Shown piece after piece: positions 39,518 through 47,005 of a stretch of DNA of 64,000 nt; the first letter of the stretch is position 1; each line of letters begins with the position of its first letter. The notes beneath the pieces were generated by a model, which saw only the letters and a list, made by a program, of their open reading frames with translations, made no database searches and was not told where the DNA came from. The translations under genes were made by a program, and so were the position numbers. This DNA is from Pseudomonas sp. J452 (GTDB lineage: Bacteria; Pseudomonadota; Gammaproteobacteria; Pseudomonadales; Pseudomonadaceae). The stretch is taken from contig NZ_CP088294.1 in NCBI RefSeq assembly GCF_024666525.1, positions 1,364,001 through 1,428,000 on the forward strand, read 5' to 3'.

Positions 39518-41011
39518 ATGACTACCCTGACTCGTGCCGACTGGGAACAGCGCGCCAAGAGCCTGCAGATCGAAGGCCGCGCCTTCATCCACGGCGAATA
39601 CACCGAAGCTGTTGCCGCTGCCACCTTCGAGTGCATCAGCCCGGTCGACGGCCGTCTGCTCGGCCTGATTGCCAGCTGCGACCTGGCCGACGCCGAGTTG
39701 GCGGTCAAGGATGCGCGCGCCACCTTCGAGTCCGGTGTGTGGTCGCGCATGAGTCCGGTGGCGCGCAAGGAAGTGATGATCCGCTTCGCCGACCTGATCG
39801 ACGCCCACGCAGAAGAGCTGGCCCTGCTGGAAACCCTGGACATGGGCAAGCCGATCAGCGACTCGCTGAGCATCGACGTGCCGGCCGCCTCGCGCGCCAT
39901 CCGCTGGAGCGGCGAAGCGATCGACAAGATCTATGACGAAGTGGCGGCCACCCCGCACAACGAGCTGGGCCTGGTCACGCGCGAGCCGATCGGCGTGGTC
40001 GCCGCCATCGTGCCGTGGAACTTCCCGCTACTGATGACCTGCTGGAAGCTCGGCCCGGCGCTGTCCACCGGTAACTCGGTAATCCTCAAGCCGTCCGAGA
40101 AGTCGCCGCTGACCGGTATCCGTATCGCCCAGCTGGCCATCGAGGCTGGTATCCCGGCCGGTGTATTCAACGTCCTGCCGGGCTTCGGTCACACTGTGGG
40201 CAAGGCCCTGGCCCTGCACATGGACGTCGACACCCTGGTGTTCACCGGTTCGACCAAGATCGCCAAGCAACTGATGGTCTACGCCGGCGAGTCGAACATG
40301 AAGCGCGTCTGGCTGGAAGCTGGCGGCAAGAGCCCGAACATCGTCTTCGCCGATGCGCCTGACCTGCAGGCTGCCGCCGAAGGTGCCGCCGGTGCCATCG
40401 CCTTCAACCAGGGCGAAGTCTGCACCGCCGGCTCGCGCCTGCTGGTGGAAAACTCGATCAAGGACAAGTTCGTGCCGCTGGTGGTCGAGGCGATCAAGGC
40501 CTGGAAACCGGGCAACCCGCTGGACCCGGCGACCAACGTCGGCGCCCTGGTCGATACCACCCAGCTGAACAACGTGCTGGCCTACATCCAGGCCGGCCAT
40601 GACGACGGCGCCAAGCTGGTCGCCGGCGGTCAGCGCGTGCTGGAAGAAACCGGCGGCACCTATGTGCAGCCGACCATCTTCGACGGCGTGAACAACGCCA
40701 TGCGCATCGCCAAGGAAGAGATCTTCGGCCCGGTACTGGCGGTGATCGGCTTCGACAGCACCGAAGAAGCCGTGGCCATCGCCAACGACAGCATCTACGG
40801 CCTGGCCGCCGGCATCTGGACCAGCAACCTGTCCAAGGCCCACCTGGTGGCCAAGGCCCTGCGTGCCGGTAGCGTGTGGATCAACCAGTACGACATGGGT
40901 GACATGACCGCGCCGTTCGGCGGCTTCAAGCAGTCCGGCAACGGCCGCGACAAGTCGCTGCACGCCTTCGACAAGTACACCGAGCTGAAAGCCACCTGGA
41001 TCAAGCTGTAA
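39518..41011 (+). CDS. kauB: KauB/PauC-type aldehyde dehydrogenase
   Basis: 497 residues from the ATG at 39518. NAD(P)-dependent ALDH fold with catalytic Cys302 (FNQGEVCTAGSR) and general-base Glu267 (VWLEAGGKSPN), plus PWNFPLLM. By sequence and neighbourhood it matches the P. aeruginosa enzyme that oxidises 4-guanidinobutyraldehyde and gamma-glutamylated aminoaldehydes in arginine, putrescine and cadaverine catabolism. It is divergent from the cupin gene; repeat copy E begins just after the stop. Confidence 0.92.
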   Translation: MTTLTRADWEQRAKSLQIEGRAFIHGEYTEAVAAATFECISPVDGRLLGLIASCDLADAELAVKDARATFESGVWSRMSPVARKEVMIRFADLIDAHAEELALLETLDMGKPISDSLSIDVPAASRAIRWSGEAIDKIYDEVAATPHNELGLVTREPIGVVAAIVPWNFPLLMTCWKLGPALSTGNSVILKPSEKSPLTGIRIAQLAIEAGIPAGVFNVLPGFGHTVGKALALHMDVDTLVFTGSTKIAKQLMVYAGESNMKRVWLEAGGKSPNIVFADAPDLQAAAEGAAGAIAFNQGEVCTAGSRLLVENSIKDKFVPLVVEAIKAWKPGNPLDPATNVGALVDTTQLNNVLAYIQAGHDDGAKLVAGGQRVLEETGGTYVQPTIFDGVNNAMRIAKEEIFGPVLAVIGFDSTEEAVAIANDSIYGLAAGIWTSNLSKAHLVAKALRAGSVWINQYDMGDMTAPFGGFKQSGNGRDKSLHAFDKYTELKATWIKL

Positions 41012-41013
41012 GT

Positions 41014-41145
41014 ACGCAGGACGATCTCCTGGTCGTCGGCCATACGGCGTTGCGTCCTCGCTTTTAATGCTCACGTACTGCAGTACGCTGCGCTTAAAAG
41101 CTGCGGGGCGCCTTGTCTGGCCTTAGCCCAGAAGATCTTTTCCGG
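41014..41145 (-). repeat. Dispersed repeat element, copy E (divergent, inverted)
   Basis: Read on the minus strand it contains AGATCTTCTGGGCTAAGGCC, GACAAGGCG, GTGAGCATTAAAAGC and CGTATGGCCGACGACCAGGA, aligning with copies A-D. Its core has CGTACTGCAGTACG in place of TTACGAGTTGTAA. It starts within a few bases of the kauB stop codon. Confidence 0.72.
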
Positions 41146-41226
41146 TGTTGGGCTCGGTCGAGGTAGGGCCGAGCTCTAAGTTGAAAGGTCCGCCCTTCGG
41201 GGCCGGCTCCTTGTGAGCCACACCTG

Positions 41227-41262
41227 CGGCCGGGTTTCTTAGGAAACCCGGCCGTTTGCTTT
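41227..41262 (+). terminator. Terminator upstream of the MFS gene
   Basis: GGCCGGGTTTC-TTAG-GAAACCCGGCC is a 12-base perfect stem followed by GTTTGCTTTTT. It lies between kauB and the MFS gene and should isolate them. Confidence 0.78.
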
Positions 41263-41287
41263 TTCGCGGCCAGACAATGGAAAGGAC

Positions 41288-42445
41288 ATGGCTATGCGTT
41301 GGGGTACCTATTTCGCCGTCAGCTCGGCGGTGATCATCGTTGGCCTGGCCCTGGGCGTGACTCTGCCACTGGTCTCGTTGCGCCTGGAAAGCTGGGGCTA
41401 TGGGCCGTTCGCCATCGGTGTGATGGCGGGCATGCCGGCCATCGGCGTACTGCTGGGCGCTCGCCTGACCGGGCGCCTGGCCGGCTGGCTGGGTACGCCG
41501 CGCACCCTGCAACTGTGCCTGCTGGCCAGTGCGGTGTCGGTCGGCCTGCTGGCACTGTTGCCCAGTTACCCGCTGTGGCTGCTATTGCGCTTGCTGATTG
41601 GTGTTTCCCTGACCGTGGTCTTCGTCCTCGGCGAGAGCTGGATCAACCAGCTGGTCGAAGAACGCCTGCGTGGGCGCCTGGTGGCGCTGTATGGCACCGG
41701 CTTCGCTCTCAGCCAACTGTCTGGTCCGCTGCTGCTGACCCTGATCGGCAGTGAGGGCGATCTGGGCTTCTGGCTGTCTGCCGGGCTGCTGGTGGCCGGC
41801 TGCAGCGTGCTGTTCGGCCACAGCGGCGCACCCAGGGTCGACGCGCACAGCGCCGCCGGGCGCGGGTTGCTGGTGTTCTGCCGCAAGCTGCCGGCGATTG
41901 CCTGGGCGGTGGTGCTGTTTGCCGCCTTCGAGGCCATGGTGCTGACCCTGCTGCCGGTGTACCTGCTGCGTGAAGGCTTCGATCAGCAAACCGCGCTGCT
42001 GATGGCCAGCGTGGTGGTGGTTGGCGATGCCCTGTTGCAGTTGCCGATCGGCCTGCTGGCCGACCGGGTGCCGCGCGAGTTGCTGTTCCGCATCTGTGGC
42101 GTGGTGTTACTGCTGTCCAGCCTGGCTATCCCGCCACTGCTTCACACGCCGCTGATCTGGCCGTTGCTGGTGTTGTTCGGGGCATCGGCCGGTGGCCTCT
42201 ACACCCTGTCGCTGATCCTGGTCGGGCAGTTCTACCGCGACGATGCGCTGGTCCGCGCCAATGCCCACATCGCCCTGCTCTGGGGTGTCGGCTGCCTGCT
42301 CGGGCCGCTGTCCACCGGTGCCGCCAGCCAGTGGCTGAGCGGCCATGCACTGCCCCTGCTGATGGCCGCCGGTGCGGCGCTGTTCGTCTACCTGGCCTGG
42401 CAGCGCGCGGCGTTCCGCGCCCCGCAAACCCTAACCGGCGACTAG
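41288..42445 (+). CDS. Major facilitator superfamily transporter (YcaD-like)
   Basis: 385 residues, twelve hydrophobic helices. The start can be MAMRW at 41288 or MRW two codons later. The loop LGESWINQLVEERLRGRLVALYGTGFALSQLSGPLL after helix 4 is typical of the YcaD/MFS group. Inner membrane. The substrate is unknown; the polyamine neighbourhood suggests, but does not show, a related substrate. Its TAG stop shares the palindrome CTAG with the convergent MocR gene. Confidence 0.87.
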   Translation: MAMRWGTYFAVSSAVIIVGLALGVTLPLVSLRLESWGYGPFAIGVMAGMPAIGVLLGARLTGRLAGWLGTPRTLQLCLLASAVSVGLLALLPSYPLWLLLRLLIGVSLTVVFVLGESWINQLVEERLRGRLVALYGTGFALSQLSGPLLLTLIGSEGDLGFWLSAGLLVAGCSVLFGHSGAPRVDAHSAAGRGLLVFCRKLPAIAWAVVLFAAFEAMVLTLLPVYLLREGFDQQTALLMASVVVVGDALLQLPIGLLADRVPRELLFRICGVVLLLSSLAIPPLLHTPLIWPLLVLFGASAGGLYTLSLILVGQFYRDDALVRANAHIALLWGVGCLLGPLSTGAASQWLSGHALPLLMAAGAALFVYLAWQRAAFRAPQTLTGD

Positions 42446-43869
42446 GCGCCGGCCAACTCGGCCTGCAGCGTGCAGGCTGTCTCGCCGACCGTGCGCACGG
42501 CCTGCTCGATCAGGCTGCTGTTGGTGGTCGAGAAGTTCATGCGCAGGCAGTTGCGGTACTTGCCGGCGGCGGAAAAGATGCTGCCGGGGGCGATCTGCAC
42601 CTGGTGTGGCAGCAGCAGGCGGTTCAGGCGCTGACTGTCGAAACCCGCCTCCAGCTCGACCCAGAGCATGAAGCCACCCTGCGGCTGGCTGGCCCGCGTG
42701 CCTGGCGGGAAGTATTGGCTGACCCAGTCGGTCATCAGCTCGCGGCCGCGCGCGTACTGGCTGCGCATGCGCCGCAGGTGCGGCTCGTAGTGGCCGCCGG
42801 CGATGAACTCGGCCAGCGCCAGTTGCGGTAGCTGGGCGCTCATGCCGGTGCTCATGTACTTCATGTGCAGCACCCGCTGCAGGTAGCGTCCGGGGGCGAT
42901 CCAGCCGATGCGCAGGCCCGGCGCCAGGGTCTTGGAGAAGGAACTGCAGAGCAGCACGCGGCCGTCTTCGTCGAACGACTTGATGGTGCGCGGGCGCGGG
43001 TACTTGTAGGCCAGCTCGCCGTAGATATCGTCCTCGATGATCGCCACGTCGTAGCGCTGGGCCAGGGTTAGCAGGGCGCGTTTGTTGGCCTCCGGCATGA
43101 TGTAGCCGAGCGGGTTGTTGCAGCTCGGGGTGAGCTGGATGGCCTTGATCGGCCACTGCTCCAGGGCCAGTTCGAGGGCCTCCAGGCTGATCCCGGTGAG
43201 CGGGTCGGTGGGCAGCTCCAGGGCCTTCATGCCGAAACCCTTGAGCGCCTGCATCACGCCGTGGAAGCTCGGCGAGTCCACCGCGACGATGTCGCCCGGC
43301 TCGCAGACGGCGCGGATCGCCGTGGACAGCGCCTCGTGGCAGCCGGTGGTGATGACGATGTCTTCGAGCGGGATCTGGCAGCCGGAATCCAGCACCAGGC
43401 GCGACACCTGTTCGCGCAGGCCGGGGTCGCCCAGCACGCTGCCATAACTCAGCTCGCGGATGCCCTGGCGGCGGCTCAGGCGCGACAACGAGCGCAGCAG
43501 CGGTTTGAGGGTCGGCGCGGCGATATCCGGGATGCCGCGACCGAGCTGTACCAGCTCGCCGCCGGGCGGGTTGCTGATCAGTTCCAGCACCTGGTCCCAC
43601 TGCGATACTTCCACCGGACGCTGGGCGGCGCGGCTGACCATCGGCAATGCCGGGCGCAGCCTGGCCTGCGGCACGAAGTAGCCGGACTTCGGCCGCGGCT
43701 CCACCAGGCCGTCGTCCTCCAGCTGGCGGTAGGCCTGCTGCACGGTACTCAGGCTCACACCGTGCTCCTGGCTGAGGGCGCGCACCGAGGGCAGGCGGTC
43801 GCCGGGGCGGTACAGGCCCTGCTCGATGCGGGTGCCGAGCAGTTCGGCCAGGTTCATGTAGAGCGTCAT
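42442..43869 (-). CDS. MocR/PdxR-type GntR regulator with aminotransferase domain
   Basis: 475 residues from the ATG at 43869 (MTLYMNLAELLG); a start at 43971 adds residues with no family match. The GntR winged helix (about 5-75) has GLYRPGDRLPSVRALSQEHGVSLSTVQQAYRQLEDDGLVEPR. The rest is a fold-type I aminotransferase with the PLP lysine in SFSKTLAPGLRIGWIAPG and LTPSCNNPLGYIMP. Such proteins sense PLP or amino compounds. It is divergent from the small DUF1127 gene. Confidence 0.9.
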   Translation of the reverse strand: MTLYMNLAELLGTRIEQGLYRPGDRLPSVRALSQEHGVSLSTVQQAYRQLEDDGLVEPRPKSGYFVPQARLRPALPMVSRAAQRPVEVSQWDQVLELISNPPGGELVQLGRGIPDIAAPTLKPLLRSLSRLSRRQGIRELSYGSVLGDPGLREQVSRLVLDSGCQIPLEDIVITTGCHEALSTAIRAVCEPGDIVAVDSPSFHGVMQALKGFGMKALELPTDPLTGISLEALELALEQWPIKAIQLTPSCNNPLGYIMPEANKRALLTLAQRYDVAIIEDDIYGELAYKYPRPRTIKSFDEDGRVLLCSSFSKTLAPGLRIGWIAPGRYLQRVLHMKYMSTGMSAQLPQLALAEFIAGGHYEPHLRRMRSQYARGRELMTDWVSQYFPPGTRASQPQGGFMLWVELEAGFDSQRLNRLLLPHQVQIAPGSIFSAAGKYRNCLRMNFSTTNSSLIEQAVRTVGETACTLQAELAGA

Positions 43870-44047
43870 GACAAATGGGCTCCTGCGCTGCAGGTCAGAC
43901 AATACAGATGAGGCAAGAATAGACCATTCAGTTGCCTGTGATGGCTTTCTGTATGTAGTTAAAACTGTCATTTTGAATCTGTATTGCCATGTCTCGAACG
44001 CCGATCATGGTCTCCCAAGGGCGGACCAGGCTGCGGAGGACAGGGTC

Positions 44048-44272
44048 ATGCGCGAATTGAGCGATCTGTATGTGGGTGTGCGTGAGCGTGAGGAGCAGAG
44101 CGGGCGTCTGCCGCTGCGCGAGGTGCGCAGTCGTTGGCAGCTGTTCTGCCGGCGCCTGCATACGCGCCGCCAGTTGCTGCAACTGGATGCCCGTCAGTTG
44201 GCCGATATCGGCCTGACCGCCGAGCAGGCGCGCAAGGAAGCGACCCGGCCGTTCTGGCAGTTGCTGCGCTAA
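44048..44272 (+). CDS. DUF1127 small Arg-rich protein
   Basis: 74 residues from the ATG at 44048, with GGAGG upstream. The C-terminal half has the DUF1127 (YjiS-like) motif RRQLLQLDARQLADIGLTAEQARKEATRPFW. Some family members interact with RNA or affect phosphate and carbon metabolism. It is divergent from the MocR gene and may be its target by position. Confidence 0.85.
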   Translation: MRELSDLYVGVREREEQSGRLPLREVRSRWQLFCRRLHTRRQLLQLDARQLADIGLTAEQARKEATRPFWQLLR

Positions 44273-44301
44273 GAGCCTGCTCAAAGGCAACTGAGAGTTG
44301 C

Positions 44302-44367
44302 TGTAGGAGCGAGCTCTGCTCGCGAAGCCAACAGCGCAAAGCTTCGCGAGCAGAGCTCGTTCCTACG
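44302..44367. repeat. REP-like palindrome pair (GTAGGAGCGAGCTCTGCTCGCGAAG)
   Basis: TGTAGGAGCGAGCTCTGCTC plus GCGAAG is matched by CTTCGCGAGCAGAGCTCGTT plus CCTAC, with one mismatch near the outer end. Same GTAGGAGC family as 13300. A half copy is at 60699-60723. It lies between two convergent genes. Confidence 0.88.
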
Positions 44368-44388
44368 AAGTGCCAGGGCGTGCAGCGC

Positions 44389-45723
44389 TTAGACCAGGCC
44401 GACCGCTTCTTTCAGCCGATACCAGGCCATACCCAGCGCCAGCAGCGGAGAGCGCAGGTGCTTGCCACCGGGGAAGGTCATGTGCGGCACCTTGTCGAAC
44501 AGTTCGAAGCCGCCGCCCTGTTGGCCACTGATTGCTTCGGCGAGCAGCTGGCCGGCCAGGTGGGTGGCGTTCACGCCGTGGCCGGCGTAGGCCTGGGCGT
44601 AGAACACGTTGGGCTGATCCTTGAGCCGGCCGATCTGCGGCAGGCGGTTGGCGCCGATGCCGATCATGCCGCCCCACTGGTAGTCGATCTTCACGTCTTT
44701 CAGGTGCGGGAACACCTGCAGCATCTTCGGTCGCATATAGGCGGCGATATCCGCCGGGTCGCGGCCCGAATAGTGGCAGGCGCCGCCGAACAGCAGGCGG
44801 TTGTCGGCGGACAGGCGGAAGTAGTCCACCGTCACGCGCTGGTCGCACAGCGCCATGTTCTGCGGGATCAGGTTGCGCGCCTGGGCCGGCGACAGCGGTT
44901 CGGTGGCGATCACGTAGCTGCCGGCTGGCAGTACCTTGCCGCCGATCTTGTCGTTGAGGCCGTTGAGGTAGGCGTTGCAGGCCAGCACCAGGGTCTTGGC
45001 GCGCACTTGGCCGCTGGCGGTGTGCACCGTCACTTGCGGGCCATAGTCGATGCGGGTGACCGCCGAGTGTTCGAACAGTCTGACGCCGAGCGATGCGGCG
45101 GCGGCCGCCTCGCCCAGGGCCAGGTTGAGCGGGTGCAGATGGCCGGAGCCCATGTCGATCATGCCGCCGGCGTAGCGGTCGGAACCGACCACCTGGTGCA
45201 TCTGCTCGGGCTGCAGCAGGCGCAGCTCGTGGCGGTAGCCGAGGCTTTCCAGCTCGGCCTTGTCTTCGGCGAAGTCGTCCAGGTGCGCCGGCTTGTTGGC
45301 CAGGTCGCAGTAACCCCAGGTCAGGTCGCAGTTGATGTTGTACTGCTCGACCCGGCGGCGGACGATTTCCACTGCTTCCAGGCCCATCAGCTTCAGATTG
45401 CGCACGCCTTCCTGGCCGATCACCGAAGCGAACTGCTCGACGCCGTGGCCGACGCCGCGGATCAGCTGTCCGCCATTGCGCCCGCTGGCGCCCCAGCCGA
45501 TCTGGTGCGCCTCCACGAGCACCACCGAGAAGCCCTTCTGGGCCAGCTCGATGGCGGTATTCAGGCCGGAGAACCCGCCACCGACAATGCACACATCAGC
45601 CAGCTCCTCACCCGCCAGCGGCGGGTAGGCCAGCTGCTGGTTGGCAGTGGCGGCGTAATAGGAGGATGCGTGCTGGTCACTGTGCACGGCTGGCTGTTGC
45701 GGCTGGTGAACGCGGGCGTTCAT
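44389..45723 (-). CDS. FAD-dependent oxidoreductase, gamma-glutamylpolyamine oxidase type (PauB/PuuB family)
   Basis: 444 residues from the ATG at 45723. DAO-type FAD motif VCIVGGGFSGLNTAIELAQKGFSVVLVEA (about 44-72), substrate/FAD segment GWGASGRNGGQL, and a C-terminal YAQAYAGHGVNATHLAGQLLAEAI. It most likely oxidises gamma-glutamylated putrescine or related amines to the aldehydes handled by KauB. By position it corresponds to the P. aeruginosa gene often called pauB4. Confidence 0.87.
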   Translation of the reverse strand: MNARVHQPQQPAVHSDQHASSYYAATANQQLAYPPLAGEELADVCIVGGGFSGLNTAIELAQKGFSVVLVEAHQIGWGASGRNGGQLIRGVGHGVEQFASVIGQEGVRNLKLMGLEAVEIVRRRVEQYNINCDLTWGYCDLANKPAHLDDFAEDKAELESLGYRHELRLLQPEQMHQVVGSDRYAGGMIDMGSGHLHPLNLALGEAAAAASLGVRLFEHSAVTRIDYGPQVTVHTASGQVRAKTLVLACNAYLNGLNDKIGGKVLPAGSYVIATEPLSPAQARNLIPQNMALCDQRVTVDYFRLSADNRLLFGGACHYSGRDPADIAAYMRPKMLQVFPHLKDVKIDYQWGGMIGIGANRLPQIGRLKDQPNVFYAQAYAGHGVNATHLAGQLLAEAISGQQGGGFELFDKVPHMTFPGGKHLRSPLLALGMAWYRLKEAVGLV

Positions 45724-45745
45724 GTGCGAAATCCTGTTTGAGGTG

Positions 45746-45760
45746 TTGTTAAAATTTGAC
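45746..45760 (-). promoter_or_regulatory. AT-rich motif before the FAD oxidase, like the one before kauB
   Basis: Minus-strand GTCAAATTTTAACAA, ~25 bases before the oxidase start. It pairs with the 39388 site as a possible common operator; support is weak. Confidence 0.25.
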
Positions 45761-45898
45761 GCAGGATAAGCGCGGGACTCGCCGCTAGCCAAGAGGGGTG
45801 GCGGTAAAAACTGTTTTTCCCTGTAGCCGGTCGTCGCTCGGCGGCGCAGGGCAGGGGCGGGCGGTTAATATGCGCGGGTCTTTTGCCGAGCGCTGCCG

Positions 45899-46252
45899 AT
45901 GAGCTGTACCAACCGCAAGATCGATCACCTGCGCCGGCAGATCCCGTCTTTCGCCTGCGTGCCCGGCTGCCACGATTGCTGTGGCCCGGTGACGGCCTCG
46001 TCCGAGGAACTGGCGCGCCTGCCGGTGAAAAGCGATGCCGCGCACGATGCCGCGCTGGCCGAGTTCAACTGCGTGCACCTCGGCCCGCAGGGCTGCACGG
46101 TGTATGACCAGCGTCCGCTGATCTGCCGGCTGTTCGGTACCACGCCGACCTTGCCCTGCCCGCGTGGCCAGGGGCCGGAAACGCCGATCGAGCCGGCGGT
46201 CGAGCGCCAGGTACACCAGCTGATCGCCAGCACCCGCCAGCGCCTGGTGTGA
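45899..46252 (+). CDS. YkgJ family cysteine-cluster protein
   Basis: 117 residues. Eight Cys in the family pattern: CTN near the N-terminus, CVPGCHDCC (20-28), then CVHLGPQGCTVYDQRPLICRLFG. These clusters are thought to bind zinc or iron. Function unknown. The start at 45899 is supported by the family-like beginning. It stands alone, convergent with lrp across a palindromic repeat. Confidence 0.87.
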   Translation: MSCTNRKIDHLRRQIPSFACVPGCHDCCGPVTASSEELARLPVKSDAAHDAALAEFNCVHLGPQGCTVYDQRPLICRLFGTTPTLPCPRGQGPETPIEPAVERQVHQLIASTRQRLV

Positions 46253-46257
46253 GGATC

Positions 46258-46341
46258 GGCGGTGGAAAACGCTGCGCGGTTTTCCACCCTACGCGAACTC
46301 GCAGACTTTGTAGGGTGGATAACGCTTTGCTTATCCACCGC
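46258..46341. repeat. Double hairpin repeat (GTAGGGTGGATAACGC type)
   Basis: GGTGGAAAACGCTGCGCGGT plus TTTCCACC forms one hairpin and GGTGGATAACGCTTTGCTTA plus TCCACC a second. The two are inverted copies around CCCTACGCG...TTTGTAGGG. It is a known kind of Pseudomonas intergenic palindrome and separates the YkgJ and lrp genes. Confidence 0.82.
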
Positions 46342-46362
46342 CCTGCTAACAGCCCTGCCACC

Positions 46363-46851
46363 TCACTCCGGCACCGGCAGACTCAGGCTCTCCTTCACCT
46401 CTTCCATGACGATGTAGGACTTCGATTCGCGCACATGCGGCAGCTTGAGCAGGATGTCGCCGAGCAGCTTGCGGTAGCTGGCCATCTCATTGATCCGCGC
46501 CTTCACCAGGTAGTCGAAGTCGCCGCTGACCAGGTGGCACTCCAGTACGTGCGGCAGCTTGAGCACGGCGCGGCGGAAGTCCTCGAAGGTGTCGCCGGAC
46601 TTGTAGTCCAGGCTGATCTCGACGAACACCAGCAGGCTGGCCTTGAGCTGCTGTGGGTTGAGGCGGGCGTGGTAGCCCATGATGATCCCTTCGCGCTCCA
46701 GGCGGCGTACGCGCTCGGTGCAGGGGGTGGTCGACAGGCCGACCCGCTCGCCCAGCTCGGTGAAGCTGATGCGGCCGTCCTCCTGCAGAATGCGCAGGAT
46801 ATTCCGGTCGATCTTGTCCAGCTCGCGCCGGCTTTGGTGTTGGGTTCTCAT
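46363..46851 (-). CDS. lrp: Lrp/AsnC family regulator (DadR-like)
   Basis: 162 residues from the ATG at 46851 (MRTQHQSRRELDKIDRNIL). The N-terminal HTH is GRISFTELGERVGLSTTPCTERVRRLEREGIIMGY; the RAM/ACT-like domain (about 75-155) has FVEISLDYKSGD and LVSGDFDYLVKARI. It closely resembles E. coli Lrp. In Pseudomonas this neighbour activates dadAX in response to L-alanine; dadA lies 3 kb away in the same window. Confidence 0.93.
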   Translation of the reverse strand: MRTQHQSRRELDKIDRNILRILQEDGRISFTELGERVGLSTTPCTERVRRLEREGIIMGYHARLNPQQLKASLLVFVEISLDYKSGDTFEDFRRAVLKLPHVLECHLVSGDFDYLVKARINEMASYRKLLGDILLKLPHVRESKSYIVMEEVKESLSLPVPE

Positions 46852-47005
46852 GGGGGATATCTCTGTGAAAGCCGCGAAGGTTCCAGTATTCGTCGGCAAA
46901 TATAGCGACGAACCCAGCGGAAAACACTGGCCAGGCGAAACGCCTTGATCTTGTCGGGGGTGGCCGCCACCCTGAGTGACAAAGGATTTCGTCGAGGTTT
47001 GCACC

